From contig OX381705.1 of NCBI GenBank assembly GCA_947462335.1, forward strand, positions 38,091,570 through 38,155,569: 64,000 nucleotides of DNA, in the 5' to 3' direction. The notes below the pieces were generated by a model. It saw only the letters and a program-made list of their open reading frames with translations, made no database searches and was not told the origin of the DNA. The translations under genes were made by a program, and so were the position numbers. The stretch is from Harmothoe impar (taxonomy: Eukaryota; Annelida; Polychaeta; Phyllodocida; Polynoidae). Shown in pieces: positions 1-12,100 of this stretch. How positions within the stretch are numbered: position 1 is the stretch's first letter; the number at the start of each line of letters is the position of its first letter.

Positions 1-83
1 GCTATAAAGAGAAGGACTGGGTAGCAGTGACAGCGGGAGGCGGGTAGAGCCCAGACCACCTTGTACCGAGGCTGTTCACTTAC

Positions 84-196
84 CTTGTCATATGGCAGAG
101 GTCCACTCAATGGGAAGCGTAGCGTGTTCGGATTCAGTTTCCACACATTGGCTGTTGAACTGGAGTGACCGACAACAGGCAGCAAGCTTGATCTCC
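84..196 (-). CDS. MED23: MED23 coding exon 8
   Basis: 113 bases. Acceptor TTTTGCAG|GG and donor GACAAG|GTAAGT. Completes the glycine of exon 7 and reads RSSLLPVVGHSSSTANVWKL to the conserved LPYDK end. Phase 0 at the donor, so the gene continues beyond position 1. Confidence 0.92.
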
Positions 197-3100
197 CTGC
201 AAAACAAGTAAAGTACTGACTATCAGAAAACACTAATATATTTATCCTACTAAAAGGACACACATATTACTTTTCAATAGGTTTGGCTGAGGAAGTGAAG
301 TGTGAAAGATTGGGCATGTGATCGCTTCACAATAGACAAAGGACCTTTGAAAGGTATTATAGGAAAAAAGTCATTCAAAGTGGTTGCATCGTGCAGGATA
401 GACCCCCCACCCCTAGCTCTGGTGGTGTTATCTGACAAGCAGCGAATGGTTTTGCCCACATAGTCTTTAGCATAGACTTTTAGCCCTAAGAGTACTGCTT
501 TGGTCTCTTTGATGTTGGTATAGAGAGTCCTTCCCTCCAACAACCATAGACCTCTGGTGCTGTCAGCTCCACACACAGCCCCCACCCAGTGTATGAGGAG
601 TCTGTGATAACAGTTGTCACTGGCTCTTGTAGTCTTACTGTTCTACAACCCTTGTCCAGATTATCTAGCCATCAGAAAAGGATGTCAGCAGCTACGGCTT
701 TGAACTTGAGTGGGTGTTACTGTCATCCTACTGGTGTTGATGGTATACCCGAGGAAGGCCAATTCTCTGGTGGGCTTGACTATGCTCTTGTTTATAATAT
801 GTATTTTGAAACCTAAGCCCACCGGCATGTCCTGTAGCTTATCTATGGTTCTAACTCTCCCGTCAGCACCACTTTAGTTGTGCTGTCGGAGAACAAGGGA
901 GAAGACACCGGACCGGAAGTCGTCAGTTGCGCGTGCGCATTGGATCAGACAAGACGCAGTGAAAGAGCTCCGGTGAGTTTGTGTTTAAAATCTTTATTTT
1001 TTCAGTACAAACTCCAGTGGGAGTCCAAAAAACGCGTATCATCCCTTTATAAAGGTTTGTTCCGTTTCTGGTTGGCGGTGTTAACCAGTTTTTATGTTGT
1101 ATTTTGCAGAAAAACACAGTTTGCTGCGAATACACGTGGGACCGCTGTAGCCGCCATCTTGGTTTGTTCAAGAAACGCACGTGCGACGGCCCAAACATGC
1201 CCAATTCGAACGATAACTGCTCGTTGGATGGCGAGTATAATGAAGATGGGCTGAGTCAAGTCTCAGAAGCAGTAGATGAGCCAAATGAGATGGAAGGGGC
1301 AGCTCAAGAAACTGCCCGGAGTGTTGCCAGTGCCGCTACCGGAGTCACGCCGGCGCAGGGCACTGGCCGGGGCCGTCACCCACGTTCCCCCACTAGACAA
1401 GGTGCACGTTGGAGGGACTGGCAGATCTCCGCTGATGATCTAGAAACTGTAAGTGATCAGGAGTTTCTTCGTAGAGAGAGACAACGTTTGGCGGAGTACA
1501 GCAAGCAGCTGGAAGAGAGACGTCAACGCCTCAATCAGGAGGAACAGCAGCGGAATAGACGCCGCCACATGGCTGCTGACGCTGACGCTGACAGCCAGGC
1601 TAGTCATGTCAGCCGAGGCAGTCAGCCTGCTAGAAGGAGGATGACACATTCTATGTCTCCTGCTCCTGGGCGTCAGGGTGGCCCTAACAACCCTGGTGAT
1701 TCTGATTATGCCGCCAGCTTTCTTTTTGACGAAGATGACCTGGAGGGAGAGTCGGTGTCACAAGCTGGACTGCTGTCACACCACTCCGACCAGGTGTCAA
1801 CTGCACCACGTGCCGCGGAACAAGTTGACACTGACGAGGGGCAGGAACCAACCAAACCGGCCAAGAGAAAGGCCGCAGGCACAGTTGCAACTAAGGCAAC
1901 CAAGAAAGCCAAGAAGCCTGATAATGCAGAAGAAGAGCAGGAAGAGGAAGTTAACCCATTTGAGAATTGGGATGATAGCCCATTTGCGGCAGCAGCGCAG
2001 GCTGCGGTCCAAGAAGCTGAACGAGAAAATGTATCTGGTGAAGTCACCCCAGGTATGGCGAAGTTGTTGTCCACCTTTCATCGAAATTGCAAGGATCTCA
2101 GTAAAGCTAAAGAGTTGGTTGCAAAGTACCCCCCACCGAAAAATGCTGCATCTCTGGTTGCACCTAGAATGGACCAGGGATTCTATCGTTCAGAAGAAGT
2201 GGATTATGCTACAAAGAGGGCAGATAAAGAGCTTCAGCTGACTCAATCAGCGATTCTGGCTTCCATAGTGGCAATTCTTCCTATACTGGAGCTAATGGTG
2301 AGTCGAGGAAAGAAGGATGAACCATTAGCAGAGACTGGTCAAGCAGCCATTGATGCTATGCAGTTGGCTTTCTATGCCAATACATCAGTGGTTCGCCGTA
2401 GGAGACAGGCCCTACGCCCCAATCTGGATCGACGAGTTGTGCATTCTGTGGTGGATGCTGATGTAAGTGGAGCAAATTTGTTTGGGGAAAATGTTGAAGA
2501 AACTGTCGCACAAGCAAAGAAATCTGATCGACTAGTCCGTGACCTGATGGGCCCACCTAGAACGCCACGTGGACGAGCCCCCCAGAGAGGTCGAGGAGGT
2601 CGTGGCCGAGGGGCACCACCCAACCAGCACACTGGCAGAGGGGGTTTTCGAGGAGCCCCTCCCTCAGCCCGCGGTCGCAGAGGAGGACGCAGGGGTGGCG
2701 CGGGCAGAGGGGGTCGTCGGGACCATCGAGATCTCTCTCACCACAGCCCACTCGACGGAGCTTACCCCCACGACAAGAGCTACAAACGGAAAGACGACTA
2801 GAGGTGGGTGCAGAAGGTGTGTCCAATTTTCAATTAACTCCTGTACTAGATATGTCTGACCTAGTCCATACCCCGGAAAACTTCCAGGCTGGTCAGATTA
2901 CTCATTTTGTTGCACAGTGGTCTGACTATACTGGAGACAGATGGGTTTTAGACCAAGTAAGCGCGATGAGAATACCTTTTGTGCAAAACCCCATACAACA
3001 ATCTGTTCCGTTTCCCTATTCTCTAGGAACTGTAGAATCTGAAGGTATAGATGTACAAATTGGAAAAATGTTGAACAAAGGGGTAATTGAGGAGACGGTC

Positions 3101-6100
3101 CATACCAGGGGGGAATGGATCTCTAATATTTTCCCAAGGCCCAAGCCTGATGGGGAGGTCCGTGTTATCTTGGATTTGACTCAACTAAATAAATTAGTGG
3201 AGTATCAACATTTCAAGATGCATGGGTTGACCACAGCTTTGGATCTCATGCAAACCGACTCTCATCTCGCTTCACTTGACCTGAAAGACGCTTATTATTC
3301 CCTGAAAATCCATGAAGACGATCGCAAGTATTTGAGATTCTATTGGAGGGGAATATTGTATCAATTTACGTCTCTCCCTAATGGGTTGTCGTGTGGACCA
3401 CGGTATTTCACAAAGATTTTGACCCCTATCTTTGCTGAAGCCCACAGGAGGGGAATTGAGTGTTTCCAGTACATTGATGATGTGTTCATTATACATGAAA
3501 CGTATGAGGGATGTGCTGAATCAGTCAGGGAATTAGCCTACCTGCTAGATAGTGTAGGGTTAGTGGTACATCCTAGTAAATCCTCACTTATACCTTCAAC
3601 CACAATGAAGTTTTTGGGATTTATGCTGGATTCCCATCATAGGATTGTGTATCTCCCAGAAGATAAGATTGTAAAAATGGAGAAAGTTACTGCGACCATG
3701 CTGGACACAGAATTTCCTACCATTCAATCGGTGGCTGAACTTGTGGGGTTGATGACTGCCTATACACCAGCTGTTGATTATGGAATTGCTCACATCAAAG
3801 TGTTAGAGAGAAATAAAAATTCTGCCCTAGTAAGAACGGGAAGGGATTACACCCAGACCATGACCCTTTCAGAGGAAGCCAGAAATGAAATCTTATGGTG
3901 GCATGACCACGCCCGCCAAGCCTACCGGGTAATTAGGGGAGAACCTGACCTAGTAGTTGAGACTGATGCAAGCCATGGAGGCTGGGGGGCTGTATCTCTA
4001 GGGGTAGAGACAAATGGGAGATGGACGGAGGATGAAATGGCTCATATTAATATCCTAGAATTGAGAGCCATTCTACTTGGGATTCAATCTTTCCTCCCTG
4101 ATGAGCCTACATTTGTCCATGTAACGACGGACAATACAACAGCTAAGGCGTATGTTAATAAAGGGGGTGGTGTCAAATCACTAGAGTGTCATGCAGAAGC
4201 CAAAGACATTTGGAACTGGTTAGAGCAACATGGACATTGGATTGAGGTATCTTTCATTCCGGGTTGCCAAAATGATGCAGCAGATAAGGCCTCCAGGGTG
4301 TTTGCTGACAATCTTGAATGGTCCTTGAGTGACAAGTTGTTTGATAAGATCTGCAGCGTTTTTGGCACACCTGAGATTGATTTGTTTGCCTCAAGAGAGA
4401 ATGCAAAATGTCCACTGTACATGTCCTACAAACTTGATCCAGGATCAATACATGTAGATGCGTTTACTACTGTTTGGACTAACTGGTATGTTTATGCTTT
4501 TCCTCCACCCAGACTACTGCCAAGAGTGCTCAAGAAGATACACGCGGATCGCCCCAAGAAGGCCGTTATCGTTGCCCCGCAATGGCCAACAGCTCATTGG
4601 TTCCCTCGGCTACAAGTCAGGGCGAAGCGAGGAATAAACATCGGGAGAAAAAGAAGCAACCTCCAGCAAAATCAGGACGTAACCAACAGGTTCCCCAAAG
4701 GACTGGGTTTGATTATTTCAGAAATTTAGAATTTCAGTTAATGACAGAGCTCAAGTGTAACCGAGCTACTGCAAAATTCCTGATTGAAAGTTGGAAGAAG
4801 GGAACACAGAAAGTATATAATCAATACATTAAGAAGTGGTTTACCCATTGTATCATTAAGAACATAGATAAGTTTGGTGATTCTGAAGCGAATGTGTGTG
4901 ACTTCATACGGGTTATGTCTGATGAAAACTACTCGTATGGAGCTGTGAATGCAGCGAGATGTGCTCTCTCTGTGGTGCTGCCCAAGACCTCTACTCAGGA
5001 CACAATGGGTAAGAGGTACTGGGTAACTAGGGCGTGTAGATCTGCCTACCTGCGAAACCCTCCCAAACCAAAACACTCCTATTTTTGGGACGTACGCCTT
5101 ATTTTTGATACGTTGAGGTCATGGGGGAGAAACTCCAAAATGACTCTGAGCAGGTTGGGTAGAAAAGTGTTGTGTCTTATGTTACTGATATCAGGACATC
5201 GAGGCCAAATGGCCCTAGCATTAACTCTTGAAAACATGGAAGAGTGGGATGACGGGTCGGTGTCATTCACCCTGCTATTCCCTATGAAGACAGCCAAAAC
5301 TGGTGAGAAGTTATTGAAAGTGAACTTCAAGCCTTACCACAAAGATGTCCGTTTGTGTGTGGTTAGGGCACTCCGCAGGTATGTGGAAAGGACAGCGCCT
5401 AAAAGGACATCACAGAAATTGTTTGTATCGTACATTTCCCCATATGGGGCTGTGAAGAGAGACACCATATCCAGATGGGTCGTGTTGACCATGAGGGCAA
5501 GTGGGATCAACACAAAAAGGTTTGGGGCTCATTCTCTCAGAGGTGCAGGTGTGTCCTCGGGAGCTAGACTTGGGGTATCTACAGATCTGATGCTCAAGTA
5601 TGGCTCTTGGAGGAATGAGGCCACTATGGCTCGGCACTATCTGAAGAAGGTACAGGTTGCTCCTAAGAAGAGCTTAGGAGAACAATTGTTAGATGCTGTC
5701 TAGAAACAGCTGGTGCAAATGTTGTTGTTAACACAGAAAGAGATCTGTAAATGAATTTTATTTTTACAAAGGTACTTTTACAATTGTTGATTTTATGTTG
5801 TTAAGTCTGCGGGTAGCAAGACTCTAAAACATACAGTTTTTACAAACTGGTTAAGTAGTGAAGACATTACTTCCTAGAAACACATACCCCGAGTCTGAGG
5901 GTTTTACAGTTGTTAAGGATTGTTCGTTGTTGTGAACAATAAAAGTTCTGTTATTAAATTCAGATTTCGCTTATTATTTAATTAGTGGAGTCTGACCCGG
6001 GAAAGCAAAATTGGGCTTTGAAATTCTCCCTTGTTCTCCGACAGCACAACTAAAGTGGTGCTGACGGGAGAGTTAGAATAGGTAATTACCCGAGGAACTT

Positions 6101-9100
6101 ACCTTGGTTAGTTATGAAGGGGAATTGATGTTCTAACGATGCCTCAGCACCACTAGTTGGGCTGAGGAGGACGAGGGCCCACCCTCCTTCCCCTAAAAGC
6201 AGGATAGTAAATAGACTGATCAAGGTAATTACTATTCTAATTAAATTAATTTGTTACTTCCAATTTAACTTTCCCTTAATGCTCCCGCTCTAAACTGACG
6301 ACTTCCGGTCCGGTGTCTTCTCCCTCGTCCTCCTCAGCCCAACTAGTGGTGCTGAGGCATCGTTAGAACATCAATTCCCCTTCATAACTAACCAAGGTAA
6401 GTTCCTCGGGTAATTACCTATTTGTTCATGTTGTTTTTAAGTTTCTCCCATAATGAAGGTGTCGTCAATATAGCCAAACACGAGTGCCCATGCTCTTGCA
6501 GCATGGCAAACACCGTCTTCAGTACTTTAGTAAATGTTCTGGGAGCCTGTGCTAGTCCATTGGGTAGGCATGTGTATTGGTACATCTCCCCCCCCCCCCC
6601 TCCCATCCAAACCTAAGGAGCATTTGTTCTTCCTCCATTACAGGGATGGAGTATTGTAAGGACGCCAAATAGTAATCTTTTTGTATTACTGTAACTCTAT
6701 TGTTGTCTGTAGGCTGTCCATATTGAAATTTCTGTAGACTACAGAGTCATTGAGGTCAGACAGATCCAGAATCAGACGGTGTTTACTGACTTTTCACTCA
6801 GGGAGAACTTCAGTGTATCCTGTCTGAGATATGTCTGCGTCCGACATCGCTACAGCTACAGCAGTCATGGCATCTGTCATGTTTAACTGCAACCTCATGC
6901 CCATGAGTCGGCCATTTTGGGTAGTGGCCTGCTTCAAAGCATTGTTCAGCTGAGGCGGCTCCAGCGTGGGTGCGTTACCCGGGGACGGGAACTGATTTCT
7001 CTTTTCTTTGACAAATCTGTTCTCAAAAGGCTGACCAATGGCCATCTTGAAGACACTTAAAACCTTTTGTTGAAGTTCTTCACTGGTCTTCTCTCCTTCC
7101 TCCAAGACTTCATCTAAGTTCTTGTAGTACTCCAGAAAAGGTTCTCCTCGTCAGAGTCGCCATCTTGACTGCGGTCACCTACTTGGCCGATGTAGTGGTG
7201 TCCTCCTCTAGCGTGGTCAGCGCGGCCGCCATTGTCGGTACTGCTGCCGTCACTGTCACCATTGTCCAAGATGATTGCCGAGGCCTTCCTCTTACCGTAA
7301 AACCTCGCGTATAAGCCGCGGCTTGTACGCGAATCAGACTCAGCTTTCTTTTGATATCAAACATGCCTTTATAGGGTGCGGCGTATACAAGAGTTTTTAT
7401 AAGTACCGTAAAACCTCGCGTATAAGCCTTACTCGCGTGTAAGCCGCACCGAGAGTTTGGGCTGATCCTATAAGCCGCAATAGCGATCTGAGTTTGGTAA
7501 CTTTCAGTACTGTGCCATAGTAGCAAAAACTCGCGTATAAGCCACACCCTGACCCTGGGCCGATCCTATAAGCCGCACCGCCGATCTGACTCGCGTACTA
7601 GCCGCGGCTTATACGCGAGGTTCACGGTATACTACAGTACCAAATTAACAATTCTCAGATGGCCTTTGCGGCTTATAGGATCACACCAAACTCGGGGTGC
7701 GGCTTATACGCGAGTTAGGCTTATACACGAGGTTTCACGGTAGCACCCTTTTGTTTCAGGACTAGACTGTCTTTCATGTGAATAAACTTATCTCTGATTG
7801 CTTCTTTGATCATGCCGCTCCGCTCAATGCGACATGCATCTTCAGAGGGGTCAGGAGACCCACAGTCAGCAGTGTCAGCATTGCCAGCAGAGCGTGTACC
7901 GGGTGCCATGTTTGGTCAGCCGGTCAAAAACTCAAATGTGCTCAGGGATCTGGTCTCGCAACTACTAGCCACAGATTGAGTCTGAGTTTGCCAAAAAATA
8001 CTGCTGCAAGAGCTATAGACCGAGAGCAGTATTATAGTTCACTTTTCACAGTAAAAACAGGTGTTGTTAAGGGTAAATCCGATCTTTAGAAGGGGTGATG
8101 TGAATCGAAGCGTGCATCTGCCACACAAGTTTGTGTGCTACTGCTTAATGCGCATGTGCATGGTGCGCATCTCTGTTGATACTACTACGACGGCCAGCAA
8201 CCAGCTATAAACTTCTAGTACAATCCACAAAGTGCAGACAAAATTTAAATATCTATTTCTTAGATACCTGTCCCCCGATGTTGACTAATTGTTGCTTTTG
8301 CTCCTATTGGTCAGAGTGACCTTAATTGAACTACAGATAAGATCTAAGGTGCTTCAAAAACATCTTAATTTTAGGGCGAAACCAGTCCTATATCCCAGGG
8401 TTAAATATAGCGGTCTACCGTTATAGCAGTCCATCAAACTATAAGATATATGTAAATATTGGCTGCGTGGTGTCTATCACTATAATACATCCAGCAATTG
8501 AGAATGGGAGAACGGGATAAAGGGATAAAGGGAGAACGGGGATAAACGTAGAAGGGGATAGACGTAGAAGGGGATGAATGGAGAACGGGATAAACGGAGA
8601 AGGGGATAAAGGGAGAACAGGATATATGGAGAACGGGATAAACAGAGAACGGGATAGACGGAGAACAGGATAAACGGAGAACGGGATAAACGGGAGAAAG
8701 GGAGAACGGGATAAACGGAGAACGGGATAAACGGTGAATGCTATAAACGGCAAACGGGATAAACAGAGAACGGGATAAACGGAGAACGGGATAAACGGAG
8801 AACGGGATAAACGGAGAACGGGATAAACGGAGAACGGGATGAAGGGAGAACGGGACAAACGGAAAGTGGAGAAGGGGATGAATGGATTAAGAGAGAACGG
8901 GAGAAAGGGAGAACGGGATAAATGGAGAACGGGGTAAATGGAGAAAGCTATAAACGGCGAACACGATAAACGGAGAACGGGATAAACAGAAAAGGGGATA
9001 AACGGATGAAGGGAGAACGGGAGAAAGGGAAAATGGGAGAAAGGGATAAACAGAGAACGCTATAAACGGAGAACGGGATGAACGGAGAAAGGGAAAACAG

Positions 9101-12100
9101 GAGAAAGGGATAACGGGAGAAAGGGAGAAAGGGATAAACGGAGAACGGGATAAACTGTGAACGCTATAAACGACGAACGGGATAAAGGGATAACGGGATA
9201 AAGGGATAACGGGATAAACGGAGAACGGGATAAACGGAGAACGGGAGAAAGGGAGAACGGGAGAAAGGAAGAACGGGAGAAACGGAGAACCGGGTAAATG
9301 GAGAACGCTATAAACGGCGAACACGATAAACGATGAACCAGGGGTAGACACTAACATTTTAGACCTTGGGCCACCCAGGCCCCTAGCATGAGAAATTTGT
9401 GGGCCCGGAGGTAAAACTGTGGGCCCGGGAATTTCAACAGCCAAGTCCATTCTAGTCACAAAATAAGCCTGTATCTTTGGTATTGTTTTCGTAATTGTTA
9501 CAATCATTATATCATGTTACACATTTCATGATTTAAGAAGGATCAGCATGGTACAAGAATGCAACACTCCGATCAGTTAGTTATACATGCATTACTGCCA
9601 TCCAAATTTTACACTAGTGTTACAATTTTTGTTACGTTTTCTAGCAGAAAAAGTTGCACAGTCTTGCGTCAAAGTGTCCAAGGACGGGCGACCCTCGACC
9701 ATCTGCCACTGTTAAAACCGCGTCATGGTGACTCGGTTTGGTTAGCCTTGTCGCTAGACTGTACAATTTTAGGATCCATGAAAATGATTATTGACCGGCC
9801 CCATCGCTATGGGATCGGTCTATATGAAGGAGAGTGAATCCGCTGTAAGCACAGAGAGAGAAAAAGCGCACCATTGACTTAACCCTGGGACCGCGAACCG
9901 TAGGCACAGTACAGACTGCACAGCGGCAGAGCCAGTGGACTGTGACATAGCCTCCATAGGCTCCAACTGACATTTCAGGACAGAGTTAGTTAGTAGTAGC
10001 ACTTGAATCCTCATAGGGACTGATTATATCACTCCAGTTGACGCCTGTAGCGCCCGCTCCTCCCACAAGCCGTCATAGCCTCACATGTTATCAGCAGGAG
10101 GGAAAGTACATTCGTAAACTCAATTATGCATCATGTGTTCTGTACACTAACCCTTTAACCCTTTAGGTACGGCATCATGCCTTAATACATCATGCCCTTG
10201 GTTGTCACAACTACACAGTGATACACTCATGCATCAGGATTCTTGAACACTAACCCTTTAAGGATGACACACTGCTAAAACTACACAGTGATACACTCAT
10301 GCATCAGGACCCTTGAACACTAACGATTTAAGGATGACACACTGCTACAACTACGCAGTGATACACTCATGCATCAGGACTCTTGAACACTAACCCTTTA
10401 AAGATGGCACACTGCTACAACTACACAGTGATACACTCATGCATCAGGACTCCTGAACACTAACTCTTTAAGCACAGCTACAACTACACAGTGATACACT
10501 CATGCATCAGGACTCTTGAACACTAACGATTTAAGGATGACACACTGCTACAACTACGCAGTGATACACTCATGCATCAGGACTCTTGAACACTAACCCT
10601 TTAAAGATGGCACACTGCTACAACTACACAGTGATACACTCATGCATCAGGACTCTTGAACACAAACCCTTTAAAGATGGCACACTGCTACTACTACACA
10701 GTGATACACTCATGCATCAGGACTCTTGAACACTAACTCTTTAAGGACAGCCACTGCTACAACTACACAGTGATACACTCATGCATCAGGACTCTTGAAC
10801 ACTAACCCTTTAAGTATGGCATACTGCTTCAACTAGACAGCAATGCATTTATGCATCATGACTATTTTTACACTACCCCTTTAAGCATGGCATACTGCTT
10901 CAACTACACATCATGCATCATGACTATTGTACTCTACCCCTTTATTTTTAAGGACAGCACAGTACTTCAAGTGAACACAGCCACAGCCACCTGCTCACCT
11001 ACAGCCAAAATCATCTGCAACGCACGCCGCCCGTGGCGGACAGACACGGCGAAAAAGATACATGCCGCTGCAGTTTACGCTCCAACAGACTCGCTATTTG
11101 CCTGAGACGTAAGGCGGCGTTTACGGGCTGGCGTGCGACGACGCCCACAGCCACCTGCTTGCCCCCAACCACCTGCTTGCCCACACCCACCTGCTTGCCC
11201 ACACCCACCTGCTCGCCTGGAATTTGATCAAATAAGGCATGTGACCTATTAAAGTATATCAGTTTTTCCTCGGGATTACGATTCTGCTATCAAAAATGAG
11301 AAATAACGTATTGTATTAAAATTAGATCACTCATTCGACTTTCTAATGACAAAAGGGGTATGTGTGAGGCTTGTGGTGGCCTGGTAAGTAGCAGAGAGCG
11401 GCATAGGAAATAGCAGACGACATTCACCATATAGTTAACCCTTTGAGGCCAACATAACTATTTCAATGTGCATATAAGAAGGTCTAAAGTGTGTTGGGGT
11501 GTGTGTGTAAATAGCAGGCCTTAAAGGGTTATTAGCTAGGTGTGACAAACTTAGGCGGGCTCCAGTGAGTTTTCAGATGCCACTAGACTTGCCTTACCCT
11601 TTAAGGACAGCCACTGTTACAACTACACAGTGATACACTCATGCATCAGGACTCTTGAACACTAACCCTTTAAAGATGGCACACTGCTTAAACTACACAG
11701 TGATACACTCATGCATCATGACTCTTGAACACTCACCCTTTAAAGATGGCACACTACTACAACTACAGTGATACACTCATGCATCAGGACTCTTGAACAC
11801 TAACTCTTTAAGGACAGCCACTGCTACAACTACACAGTGATACACTCATGCATCAGGACTCTTGAACACTAACCCTTTAAGTATGGCATACTGCTTCAAC
11901 TAGACAGCAATGCATTTATGCATCATGACTATTTTTACACTACCCCTTTAAGCATGGCATACTGCTTCAACTACACATCATGCATCATGACTATTGTACT
12001 CTACCCCTTTATTTTTAAGGACAGCACAGTACTTCAAGTGAACACAGTGATGCATGAATGCATCATGACTTCTGTACACTAATATTTAAGGATGGTACAC

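Larger units (their letters stand above)
849..6420 (+). mobile_element. Complete DIRS-type tyrosine-recombinase retrotransposon
   Basis: 5,572 bp with the full DIRS layout: left inverted terminal repeat, gag-like ORF, RT/RNase H ORF, overlapping YR ORF, internal complementary region (ICR), right inverted terminal repeat. Positions 849-903 are the reverse complement of 6024-6078. Positions 6079-6177 are the reverse complement of 6322-6420. The inner 30 bases of the two termini (897-926 and 6295-6324) are inverted copies of each other. The ICR thus reproduces a joined right-end/left-end junction, as expected if the element replicates through a circle. No long target duplication is seen, in line with recombinase integration. 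All three frames are free of internal stops, so the copy looks young and possibly competent. Confidence 0.93.

Noticed and set aside
1104..1196. Start of DIRS ORF1 at 1104 and of ORF2 at 2804
   Set aside because: These begin with TTG and GTG, which are not starts in a eukaryotic message. The first ATGs are at 1197 and 2852.
4320..4620. Certain methyltransferase domain in the DIRS RT ORF
   Set aside because: The region matches the conserved DIRS segment after RNase H, but I could not point to catalytic methyltransferase motifs.
9880..10020. Additional MED23 exon in intron 7
   Set aside because: Exon 7 joins exon 8 in phase and without missing residues relative to the family, so no exon is needed here.
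10190..12100. CRISPR-like array
   Set aside because: Units of 70 bp are repeated across their whole length with no unique spacers, in a eukaryotic intron.
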